Part shown: positions 15,045 to 22,912 of the stretch, piece by piece
Position numbering within the stretch: the stretch's first letter is position 1
Layout of the letters: each line of letters starts with the position of its first letter
Assembly: GCA_017629035.1 (NCBI GenBank)
Contig: JAGBXX010000023.1
Coordinates: forward strand, 124,001 to 188,000
Origin: Alistipes sp.
GTDB taxonomy: Bacteria; Bacteroidota; Bacteroidia; Bacteroidales; Rikenellaceae
Reading direction: 5' to 3'
DNA length: 64,000 nt
The notes under the pieces: generated by a model
What the model was told of the DNA's origin: nothing
Databases searched by the model: none
Seen by the model: only the letters and a program-made list of their open reading frames with translations
Made by a program: the position numbers and the translations under genes

Positions 15045-18000
15045 TTATTTGTATGGTTTAAACTTGATATTGATATTTCTGTTGTTATCCCTGAAATATG
15101 CTCTAAACACAGAACTTGGGCGATTGAAAACAAAGAGTTTGCTAGCAATTGAAGAGCCTACAATCTTGTTAGAGTCATTTTCTGTCATTTGCAATGCTAC
15201 ACGGTATGTAAAGCTTGATAGAGGGTTACCTATTCGTGAAAGGTTATCCCAATTATCACACTGCATGATAGTAAATACACCTACGGCTGGACCATTTTTT
15301 AAGATATAATCAAGTAACATTCCGCTTTCCGATACATCATCACCTCGTCGCCCGCCTTTATCAAACATTCTTGCTAATTGAAACGCATATATTGATAAGT
15401 ATATGTGATTTTGTAGACACTCTTCATCCTTTCGACGTTCATCAATTTCTTCTTTAATAGCAGTGAGAGACTCTATAATCTCGGTTGTTTTTGAAACTAT
15501 CTGAGAACTGAATGGTAGCGATTCAAATACACTTTGCAGTTCTTCATTCAATGTATCATCGCGACGCATAAAGTTCAAAGTTACAAATGTTGCACTTTGA
15601 TCAGTATGAGCTGTAGATGCTGAAATTGTTGCGTAATAAGCGATTCTTTGTGCAACATGTGGTTCTCCTCCCAATATCAAGATGTTATTGGCAGATTCTT
15701 TGCGTAATATTGCACATATGTCTGTTTCGTGAATAGATATTGACTCTCCTAAATATATTCCGACGGACTCTGGCATGCTTGAAGGAATCTGATGGCATCT
15801 AGCCACTCTTCTATTTTTAAACTCTGGCAAATCATTACCTCGGAATACGACCATATCGTGTTTCCTCTGATAATGTGAATTATCTGCAAACTCTGATATC
15901 TGATTTAACAATTTATCAATATCTATCTTTGTAACTAAGAAGCCCTGGACCTTATGATTATCATAAGGTGAGCCAGATTCAGAATTATATATACATTCTC
16001 CTGTATGCAACTGAGGAACCTTTCCGCTAATTGGCAATGTGATTAGAGATGAAAAATCCACAGGAGAACTCTTAAAGACAACTCTATTAGCAATTAGATC
16101 TTTTGGTAAAATCGACGAAGATGGAAGTTTCTGAGTAGCCAAAACCAAATTAATTCCAAATTTTCTGAACTCTTGAATAATAGTATGAATCTTGGCGTTA
16201 GCTTCTCGGCTTATCAAATCGTTCTCAATTTCAAATATCTTTTGGAACTCGTCAATAACAACCAACAGTCTAGGAATGTGTAGAGACGGGTTCTTCGCCT
16301 TCAAATCTACAATGTTGCTAACATCGTTGCTTCTACAGAGTTCCATTCGTCTCGCACCTTCCTCTACCAACTCATTTAATATGCTGAGACCGAATTCTCG
16401 CTCTGCTTCTGGAGCAATCACACGTGCATGTGGCAAATTATGAAGTGCATACGAATTAAACTCAACGCCTGAAAAGTCTATTAAATACATATTTAACTCA
16501 TCAGGAGAGTAATTGATAGCGGCATTACAAATTAGAGCATGGAGGAATACGCTCTTACCAGAACCTGGAATACCTATTACTACAGCTGAATTCTGACCAC
16601 TTTCTTGAGTGATTTTTAATTTTTGGATTTGCCTATCCTCTGACATTCCAAATGGTATTTCAATATACTTAGCACTTTTTCTTTGCCACCACTCAGATTG
16701 GTTAGTCATATAGTCAGCAAACAATATAGCCTCTTCTTTGCGGATTTCGACGCCCGAATTGACATACTGAACTATCTTGCGTAAATGTTCTTCCGCAAAT
16801 GAATCAAAGTCTATTTGCTCATTATTTTTTGTCAAATCATAGACGAAGCAAACACGCTCAAGCTGTCCAATATTGCTACTGTTGTATATTTTGCGTGTAT
16901 CTTCAGAACAATCAATCTTATCTTCATTAACTAACATTACAACATTTACACCAGCCCGAATACCATTCTTCAATATTTTTTGCAATAGAGAGATGGATTC
17001 ACTATTAAACCCTATTGGAAAGTCCTTTATGACAATCACATGATACGGTTCCTTATTCTCTTTAGCTTGGTTATAATCATACAATGATTTAATAGAGCCT
17101 AATAAAAGGTTCTGGATTATATTGCCTATGTGTCTTTCTTTCTCATCCAAGTATTTTCGGATATCTTCAGGCCTTGCTAAAATCTGGAAAATATTCCTGT
17201 TTAGAAACTTAAACACATCACAAGTTCCATCCATTTCTTCAGCATCAATCATGGCAACATTTAGTTTGCCAGGGGATGATGATGCCATTAAGCGACCTAC
17301 TAATGAATTTACAATTTGATGAGCTTTCTGTTTGGTGATATTGTTATGTCGGATTATTAAATTTTGGTTATTCAATAATTCAACATAGCAATTTTCGCTT
17401 ATGGTTATATTTTCTCCAAGTATTGCAAATCTGTGTTCTTTCTTTCCAACCATTACTAATGATGATGGCATAGTTCCCTTGTCATCAATACTATCCCATA
17501 GAGACATATCGGCCTTTGATGTCTCATATAGATGGTTGAAATATGCCTCATAATAGGATTGCCCGCTACTATAAACATTTTTAATCGCTACCAATATGTC
17601 TCTTTGCAAACTCTCATAGGCCTGTTTAACTTCGCGTTTCTTAACAGCATTTTTTTCTAATTCTTCAGCTTGTATCTTCTTGTATTTTGCAATTATTTCG
17701 GCACGACGTGTACTTAAAGTTGCTTTAAGGGAAGCTATTGCAATGTCTACATTTTTAGAGTTCTTAATAGATTCTATTTGCTGATTTATAGTCTCAATTA
17801 AAGCACGTTCTTCCTCATTTGACTCTTTAACACATGTTCTATGAGTCGCTTGAGCACTGTTATCTAACAACATTATATCATTCTCGAAAGAAGACTGAAT
17901 TCGAAGTGTCTTTTCGGCTACAATACCCAGTACTTGTTTTAAAGAATTAATGAATTTTGAGTATTCTTCTATGTAATATTGTTTTTCTAACTCAACAGTA

Positions 18001-18662
18001 GGGAATACTTTTTGGTATACTATCTTTTGACCATCTGCTGCTTGAATAGTATTCTTAATTAATACACACAACTCATTGCTAAGCTCACTATATTTTGACA
18101 CGCTATCAATAGCCATATCATACACAGGGGTATCAGGCTCAACATCGATGGCATCATCCAGTTTATTTTGTAATCTTACCAATTGGTCTTTCAGTTGTAC
18201 AATTTCTGCCTCTTGTTCTTCAATAATTTCTTCAAGTTCGTCTGTGTTTGGTATTTCAACTATAGGAGTATCAACCTTATTGTCTTCCTCCGATAATAAA
18301 TCTATAGCTGATAACAGCCCTTTAATTTCGCTGGCATGTAACCAACTATTCATATTGTCTATGCTCAACAAAGAGTTCGCTTCTATATCTAAAAAGGAGA
18401 GTTCGGGCAATGAATATGGACCATAATTATCCTCACCCAACCTTAGATAATATATTGCATTATAAATATCAACATCACCATTAGAATTATCGTCATGGGC
18501 AATAAAATCAACTAACTCTGAATATGATTCTACGGGAGCCCATTCTTCTGATAATGTAGAGTAAACTTGGGCATTCGGCATTAACCCAAATGTTTTCATT
18601 TGCTCCAATTCGTATGGACCGAAATGTTGTCCATCTAGCTCAACAAAATAGTGCGTATTCAT
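15045..18662 (-). CDS. FtsK/SpoIIIE (EssC-like) ATPase with two N-terminal GYF_2 domains
   Basis: 1205 residues. Two GYF_2 domains open the protein (HYFVELDGQHFGPYEL at about 4-19 and YYLRLGEDNYGPYSL at about 71-85). Coiled coil follows (about 130-175 and 300-360). A first, degenerate ATPase-like module lies at about 400-620. The second has intact Walker A IGIPGSGKS (about 694-702) and Walker B LLVVIDEFQ (about 797-805) plus ATQKLPSSS sensor-like residues, as in FtsK/SpoIIIE. A third module near 1000-1200 has GGEPHVAQR where a P-loop would be, so it is probably non-catalytic. This order of tandem ATPase modules resembles EssC/EccC of type VII secretion, but I see no membrane helices or FHA domains. 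GYF_2 domains may dock it to membrane partners. Confidence 0.87.
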   Translation of the reverse strand: MNTHYFVELDGQHFGPYELEQMKTFGLMPNAQVYSTLSEEWAPVESYSELVDFIAHDDNSNGDVDIYNAIYYLRLGEDNYGPYSLPELSFLDIEANSLLSIDNMNSWLHASEIKGLLSAIDLLSEEDNKVDTPIVEIPNTDELEEIIEEQEAEIVQLKDQLVRLQNKLDDAIDVEPDTPVYDMAIDSVSKYSELSNELCVLIKNTIQAADGQKIVYQKVFPTVELEKQYYIEEYSKFINSLKQVLGIVAEKTLRIQSSFENDIMLLDNSAQATHRTCVKESNEEERALIETINQQIESIKNSKNVDIAIASLKATLSTRRAEIIAKYKKIQAEELEKNAVKKREVKQAYESLQRDILVAIKNVYSSGQSYYEAYFNHLYETSKADMSLWDSIDDKGTMPSSLVMVGKKEHRFAILGENITISENCYVELLNNQNLIIRHNNITKQKAHQIVNSLVGRLMASSSPGKLNVAMIDAEEMDGTCDVFKFLNRNIFQILARPEDIRKYLDEKERHIGNIIQNLLLGSIKSLYDYNQAKENKEPYHVIVIKDFPIGFNSESISLLQKILKNGIRAGVNVVMLVNEDKIDCSEDTRKIYNSSNIGQLERVCFVYDLTKNNEQIDFDSFAEEHLRKIVQYVNSGVEIRKEEAILFADYMTNQSEWWQRKSAKYIEIPFGMSEDRQIQKLKITQESGQNSAVVIGIPGSGKSVFLHALICNAAINYSPDELNMYLIDFSGVEFNSYALHNLPHARVIAPEAEREFGLSILNELVEEGARRMELCRSNDVSNIVDLKAKNPSLHIPRLLVVIDEFQKIFEIENDLISREANAKIHTIIQEFRKFGINLVLATQKLPSSSILPKDLIANRVVFKSSPVDFSSLITLPISGKVPQLHTGECIYNSESGSPYDNHKVQGFLVTKIDIDKLLNQISEFADNSHYQRKHDMVVFRGNDLPEFKNRRVARCHQIPSSMPESVGIYLGESISIHETDICAILRKESANNILILGGEPHVAQRIAYYATISASTAHTDQSATFVTLNFMRRDDTLNEELQSVFESLPFSSQIVSKTTEIIESLTAIKEEIDERRKDEECLQNHIYLSIYAFQLARMFDKGGRRGDDVSESGMLLDYILKNGPAVGVFTIMQCDNWDNLSRIGNPLSSFTYRVALQMTENDSNKIVGSSIASKLFVFNRPSSVFRAYFRDNNRNINIKFKPYK

Positions 18663-18668
18663 AATTAC

Positions 18669-18941
18669 TTATGCTAAAATTCTTAATATTTCTTTTGCTT
18701 TACTTTTACTGAAACCTCTAGCTCTAATCCATTCTCCACCTTTACTAGAAATAAGAACATCGGCGAAAAATAAGCCGCTACTTAATGAAACACTTGCAAC
18801 ATTATGCCTAGCAATAACTATTGTCGTATAACCAAGTACATAACCTTTGTAATAAATGACATTATAATCATCTATTTCTAGCATATCGGGATATAATGCA
18901 TTCTGATCTGATGACACACGACTTGCTATGAATGTTGGCAT
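18669..18941 (-). CDS. bacterial PH-like domain protein
   Basis: 90 residues. The strand-rich pattern (MLEIDDYNVIYYKG, TTIVIARHNVASVSLSSGLFF, GEWIRARGFSKSKAKEILRI) matches small bacterial PH (bPH) domains: a seven-strand barrel closed by a C-terminal helix. Such domains bind peptides or lipids at membranes. It is encoded between the ATPase and the GYF_2 membrane protein with gaps of 6 and 4 nt, so it is probably a subunit or adaptor of the same complex. Confidence 0.65.
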   Translation of the reverse strand: MPTFIASRVSSDQNALYPDMLEIDDYNVIYYKGYVLGYTTIVIARHNVASVSLSSGLFFADVLISSKGGEWIRARGFSKSKAKEILRILA

Positions 18942-18945
18942 AATA

Positions 18946-19428
18946 TTAGTTCGTTGATGATAGTTTAATGCTGTAATATATTAGTTGTATTAGTGAAATT
19001 ATAAAGAATGGAATAGCAACAATTACAGAAACAATCATAAATGAAATAATTTTCATCACAAAGCCCATTCCTCCTCGATCAAAAGAAGTTCCCGCAAATA
19101 TGTTACTCCGCCACGTCTCTCCAACTCCGATAATAGCTAATCCTGCAAGACCTAAAGTTAATACCCCGATTAAAGCGGCTTTCCTTTTTTGCTTATATAT
19201 TAATCGTCGATTATCATATAACGGTTGACGTACTTGAATGTTAGTATGTTGATTAGTTGAATTAAACAAATATCTCAATTCGGGCATTTCAGCAGCATTT
19301 GTCCAATCTGAATCTGCACGACTTACCAATGTATCTGGTAACAGCCCGAGATTTGAGACTTCATCAAGAGAATAAGGCCCAAAAACTTGATTATCAAGAG
19401 CTACATAATATTGATTTGTATTTGCCAT
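18946..19428 (-). CDS. GYF_2 domain plus two-helix membrane protein
   Basis: 160 residues. N-terminal GYF_2 domain (QYYVALDNQVFGPYSLDEV, about 6-24, through W and the following LRYLF) similar to those of the ATPase. A basic linker (RRLIYKQKRK) leads to membrane segments at about 84-102 and 122-152. Because the ATPase itself lacks membrane helices, this protein is a plausible membrane anchor that shares its domain type. It lies 4 nt downstream of the UpxY-like gene. Confidence 0.72.
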   Translation of the reverse strand: MANTNQYYVALDNQVFGPYSLDEVSNLGLLPDTLVSRADSDWTNAAEMPELRYLFNSTNQHTNIQVRQPLYDNRRLIYKQKRKAALIGVLTLGLAGLAIIGVGETWRSNIFAGTSFDRGGMGFVMKIISFMIVSVIVAIPFFIISLIQLIYYSIKLSSTN

Positions 19429-19432
19429 CTTT

Positions 19433-20014
19433 TTACATCATAACATTCTCAATACAATCTTTAGAAAGATGCGTAGTTGCATAACCTAATAAGTCTAAAT
19501 GTATGGCAATATCTGAATTTCTCACACCACAACAATACCCAATGAAGCCTTTAAGGGGACCTTTCACAATCCTGACCGCATCACCAATCTCAATGTGTGC
19601 ACTAAAAGCAACAGGAGATTCAGAATGCCTTAATAGAAATTTTATCTGCTCGATCTGTTCATCTGGAATTGGAGTTGCCAATTCATTAGTCCCAGGATAG
19701 GTTAAAAATTTCATTATGAACGGCAATCGACGAAATTCATCTTCTTCATCTTTAGCGAGACGAACAAAAACAACCATAGGTATTACAATCCTATCTATCT
19801 TTTTCTTGCGGTCACTCCACTGGTGTTCTTCCGTTTGGATCGCCACATAATTTTCTATTCCAAGTTTGTCTAGTTTTGTCGCAACTTTCTTTTCACAATT
19901 AGTATGAACAAGAGCCGCAACCCAGCGTTTGGGGTACGCTTCGCGGTCGTTTGTCACATTGACAAGCGAGTTTTTGTTATTGCGTATACCGCCCTCAACT
20001 TCTACCTTGTTCAT
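19433..20014 (-). CDS. UpxY-like NusG-family transcription antiterminator
   Basis: 193 residues. After a 28-residue extension, the NusG N-terminal (NGN) domain is recognisable: RWVAALVHTNCEKKVATKL, then KIDRIVIPMVVFVRL and the FLTYPGTNE segment. A KOW-like domain follows (IGDAVRIVKGPLKGFIGYC, about 143-161). Specialised NusG paralogs of this type (UpxY in Bacteroides capsule loci) act on the leader of their own long operon to prevent premature termination. Here it is the first gene of a run of about 15 kb on one strand, fitting that role. It is preceded by about 600 bp of AT-rich non-coding DNA. Confidence 0.87.
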   Translation of the reverse strand: MNKVEVEGGIRNNKNSLVNVTNDREAYPKRWVAALVHTNCEKKVATKLDKLGIENYVAIQTEEHQWSDRKKKIDRIVIPMVVFVRLAKDEEDEFRRLPFIMKFLTYPGTNELATPIPDEQIEQIKFLLRHSESPVAFSAHIEIGDAVRIVKGPLKGFIGYCCGVRNSDIAIHLDLLGYATTHLSKDCIENVMM

Positions 20015-20282
20015 TGTAAATTGGGCATAAAACTTATGAGCTCTATAAAAGAACCCCGAAATTTTATGTAAATTTAATATAAATATTCTAAATAGACACT
20101 ATTATGTCCTAATTATTTTTTAACATTTTACCCTCAACTGTTTTACAAATGAACATTGTCATTATTTTTAAAAACTGTTTTTACAGATTTTTACTTACTT
20201 GAAAGCATCGAGCAGTAGCTATAAATGAACTTAATACACAACTCATCTATGATTAAGAGCTGAAACTAAAACGGACAATATT

Positions 20283-20302
20283 ACTTTAAAACGTTTTAAA
20301 GT
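20283..20302. promoter_or_regulatory. perfect 20-bp palindrome
   Basis: ACTTTAAAACGTTTTAAAGT is a perfect dyad without spacer, about 270 bp upstream of the UpxY-like gene start. Likely a binding site for a dimeric regulator; no regulator is identified. Confidence 0.5.
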
Positions 20303-20535
20303 TTACACATTTATATCCCTAAATATTATTAGATATTAACACATTGAACCATTCAAAAAATTTCAAAAAAATCTGTAATTAAGACCTTAGATACATAGCT
20401 AAATGACTGATAATCAAATCAAGAAAAATTTAATACTCACACATTATTGATACGCATTAAAGCCGCATGGGCAATAATATTGAATATTGTAAGGATACCA
20501 CAAAAGAGGATGAATCATAAAAATTTCCAATTATT

Positions 20536-20602
20536 GCGTAAAATCAACGCAGAAAACTTGCAAATATCAAGAAAACTATCTACCTTTGCGTAAAATTAAC
20601 GC
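20536..20602. promoter_or_regulatory. two 15-bp inverted repeats flanking a plus-strand promoter
   Basis: GCGTAAAATCAACGC (20536-20550) and GCGTAAAATTAACGC (20588-20602) are near-identical, each with GCGT/ACGC half-sites, 52 bp apart. The second overlaps the end of the promoter box TACCTTTG (20581-20588) and the expected start of transcription. The layout suggests repression by a dimeric protein bridging two sites. Confidence 0.55.
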
Positions 20603-20626
20603 ATTAAAAAGTAATTAATAAAAAAT

Positions 20627-20772
20627 ATGGCTACGTTCATCAGTGACCGCATACTGCGAGATACTATCGAGGCATTGCGTATTGAACGACTTACCGAGCG
20701 CTAAGCAAGTACCTTTTCAATACAGCGAAGCATGCAGAGTTAAAGGATGGAGTTTTCAAACTGAAATTATAA
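20627..20772 (+). pseudogene. internally deleted small gene
   Basis: ATG at 20627 encodes 25 residues (MATFISDRILRDTIEALRIE then RLTER) and stops. In another frame the DNA continues as KYLFNTAKHAELKDGVFKLKL and stops at 20772, which looks like the C-terminus of the same kind of protein. The middle appears deleted. It sits directly behind the promoter/operator pair. Family not recognised. Confidence 0.45.
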
Positions 20773-20799
20773 TAATAACATTAAATATAGATTGCAGCT

Positions 20800-21198
20800 A
20801 TGTACAATAGAGAGTATACACCAGAGCATATTACAGCTCTTGCCGAGAATGAGATTTTTGTCTTTGGATCAAACCTTGAGGGCATACACGGAGGGGGTGC
20901 CGCTCGCCTTGCGCTTAAGAGTTTTGGTGCCGTGATGGGTAAGGGAGTCGGACTGCATGGTAACAGCTACGCCATACCCACTATGCAGGGTGGCGTAGAT
21001 ACCATTCAACCATATATCAATGAGTTTTTGGAGTTTGCAAAGGAGCACAGCGATCTACGCTTTTATGTAACAAAGATTGGCTGTGGCATTGCTGGCTTCA
21101 AAGTGAGGGACATAGCACCACTCTTCGCCGATGCGGTAGATATAGAGAACATAATCCTACCCAGAGAGTTTGTTGAGATAATTACAACAGGGCATTAG
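20800..21198 (+). CDS. A1S_2505-family macro-like protein
   Basis: 132 residues. NEIFVFGSNLEGIHGGGAAR (about 18-37) and GKGVGLHGNSYAIPTM, then FYVTKIGCGIAGF, are the signature blocks of the A1S_2505 'phage non-structural protein' family, which has a macro-domain-like fold (ADP-ribose-binding loops rich in Gly). Its catalytic activity is not established. The next gene is an ADP-ribosylglycohydrolase, so a joint role in ADP-ribose turnover is plausible. Short, cytosolic, no signal peptide. Confidence 0.8.
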   Translation: MYNREYTPEHITALAENEIFVFGSNLEGIHGGGAARLALKSFGAVMGKGVGLHGNSYAIPTMQGGVDTIQPYINEFLEFAKEHSDLRFYVTKIGCGIAGFKVRDIAPLFADAVDIENIILPREFVEIITTGH

Positions 21199-21287
21199 AG
21201 TATTATTGAGAACAACGACCTCGACGCCACACCAAGGCCTACCAGCAACTTATCAAGGAATATTTTAATTAAAACATAAAACTAACC

Positions 21288-22148
21288 ATGAAACGACTAT
21301 TTAACCACGAGCCATATAAATATAATGGCGATATCTTGAAGCAGGTGCATCGAGGCATACTAGGAGCCATCATTGGCGATATTGTAGGCTCTGTACACGA
21401 ATTCAAACGAAACAAGGAGTACAACTTTGAGCTCTTTACTGATGCTAACGACTTCACTGATGATACGGTGATGACTATTGCAGTGGCCGATTGGCTCATG
21501 TCCACGCCTCAGCCTATAAGCAATGTCACACTACCTGCCATTATGCGTAGCTGGGGCAGAAAATATCTGTGGCGTGGCTACGGAGGCATGTTCCATCGTT
21601 GGCTTGTGTCGGACTATGAGAGAGATCAGCAACCATACAACTCCTTCGGCAATGGATCAGGAATGCGAGTAAGTGCATGCGGTTTCTTTGCTCAGTCGCT
21701 CGACGAGGCGTTGCATCTCGCTAAACTCTCGGCCGAGGTGTCGCACAACCACCCCGAGGGTATCAAGGGCGCACAGGCTGTCGCCTCGGCGATATTCCTC
21801 GCTCGTCAGCATACGCCCAAGGAGAGTATACGTGAGTACATCGCTCGTCAGTTTGGCTACGACATGGATCGCACGTGCGACAGCATACGCCCCAACTATG
21901 ATTTCGACGAGACCTGTCAGGGCACATGCCCCGAGGCTATAATTGCCTTTCTGGATAGCACCGACTTTGAGGATGCCATCCGCCTGTCAGTATCACTGGG
22001 TGGCGATGCAGACACCCTCGGCGCAATAACTGGCGGTATCGCAGCCGCTTACTATGGCGTACCTGATGATATTGCCCGCAAAGCTCTCGAATACATCCCC
22101 GAGGATATGGTTAAGGTGCTCACTACATTCTCGAGCTACACGATATAA
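21288..22148 (+). CDS. ADP-ribosylglycohydrolase family protein
   Basis: 286 residues, the usual family length. Metal-binding motifs of DraG/ARH enzymes are intact: ILGAIIGDIVGS (about 24-35), TDDTVMTIAVADWL (about 57-70), and the C-terminal GGDADTLGAITGGIAAAYYG (about 247-266). The family removes ADP-ribose from proteins or hydrolyses related bonds using two Mg ions. It follows the macro-like gene with a 90-bp gap, likely the same transcript from the promoter at 20581. Could counter endogenous or phage ADP-ribosylation, or serve NAD metabolism; the context does not decide. Confidence 0.88.
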   Translation: MKRLFNHEPYKYNGDILKQVHRGILGAIIGDIVGSVHEFKRNKEYNFELFTDANDFTDDTVMTIAVADWLMSTPQPISNVTLPAIMRSWGRKYLWRGYGGMFHRWLVSDYERDQQPYNSFGNGSGMRVSACGFFAQSLDEALHLAKLSAEVSHNHPEGIKGAQAVASAIFLARQHTPKESIREYIARQFGYDMDRTCDSIRPNYDFDETCQGTCPEAIIAFLDSTDFEDAIRLSVSLGGDADTLGAITGGIAAAYYGVPDDIARKALEYIPEDMVKVLTTFSSYTI

Positions 22149-22197
22149 CCAACTAAGGATCAATAAACTATCTACAAATTACTTAGAACACACTACG

Positions 22198-22427
22198 TTC
22201 ACGGGTTACATTTTGTAACCCGTGAATGGGTGAATGAGAGTCCGAAACGGGATTATTGTCCACCGTGGTCACGGGTTACATTTTTGTAACCCGTGATTCT
22301 TTTATAGAGTGGCAGAGGATGTTTGCTGGCCACTTTATTCGTGGGTTACATTTTTGTAACCCGTGATTGTTTTAGAGAGTATATCAGAGGATATTTGCTG
22401 GTATGGGTTACAAAAATGTAACCCGTG
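22198..22427. repeat. array of four hairpin palindromes
   Basis: Copies at 22198-22226 (perfect, 13-bp arms around TTT), 22269-22296 (12-bp arms), 22339-22366 (two arm mismatches) and 22402-22427 (loop reversed to AAAA). Core: CACGGGTTACA, T-rich loop, TGTAACCCGTG. Period about 63-71 bp, and the spacers also share sequence (TTTTA.AGAGT, AGAGGAT.TTTGCTGG), so this is a tandem array of longer units and not scattered sites. No gene covers it. Confidence 0.9.
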
Positions 22428-22783
22428 AGTTTGTGGGTGGTAAATATGGAGGTTGGTTTGCAAATGTCGTATAATCTTTATAACTTGCCGAAGCAAATTA
22501 CTGCCGTGGACGGCAAAACAGAAAGTACACCTACTTTGCTGATGGCACAAAGTGTTGGAAGTCGGCTACACTTGTGCGGCTTTACTCTATTGTGTTCTTT
22601 ACGGCATCCTTACACTCATTTTCTTGTTACATAGGATTTACTATGTACCGCCAAAATATGATGTAAATCTACCACAAAACAACACAAAATAGTTTTGCAG
22701 ACTACTATAAGAAACCAGAACATATATTAGACTCAGCAATAGATATAATAAGTTGTACTAGACCCGAAGCAGCCATACTTGGA
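22428..22783. other. non-coding or decayed stretch
   Basis: No convincing complete gene. The last part of the region is open in the frame of the small ORF that follows but has no start codon. Confidence 0.5.
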
Positions 22784-22912
22784 ATGATAATGTCATATAC
22801 ATCTGAAAAAGGTACTAAGTTTATATTAGATTTAGAAACAGAACTGCAAAGAAAGATAGATAGGTTATACTATGAAATGATAAATCTTATGAATGGAGGG
22901 TTTTTAACATGA
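22784..22912 (+). CDS. small ORF or 3' fragment coupled to the next gene
   Basis: The frame is open from about 22653 without an ATG (reading QNSFADYYKKPEHILDSAI and on), with the first ATG at 22784, giving 42 residues (MIMSYTSEKGTKFILDLETE at its start). Its TGA overlaps the ATG of the secreted-protein gene (ATGA at 22909-22912). The overlap suggests real translation; the lack of an upstream start suggests a 5'-truncated gene. Confidence 0.35.
   Translation: MIMSYTSEKGTKFILDLETELQRKIDRLYYEMINLMNGGFLT

Larger units (their letters stand above)
20015..20626. promoter_or_regulatory. AT-rich divergent intergenic leader
   Basis: About 610 bp without a credible gene separates the UpxY-like gene (minus) from the remnant at 20627 (plus). 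It contains the palindrome at 20283-20302, the operator-like pair at 20536-20602 and one plus-strand promoter. I found no match to TAnnTTTG on the minus strand, so the promoter of the long accessory operon could not be placed. Confidence 0.55.

Noticed and set aside
22198-22427. CRISPR array
   Set aside because: Units are palindromes with similar, not unique, spacers of unequal length, only four copies, and no cas genes are nearby.
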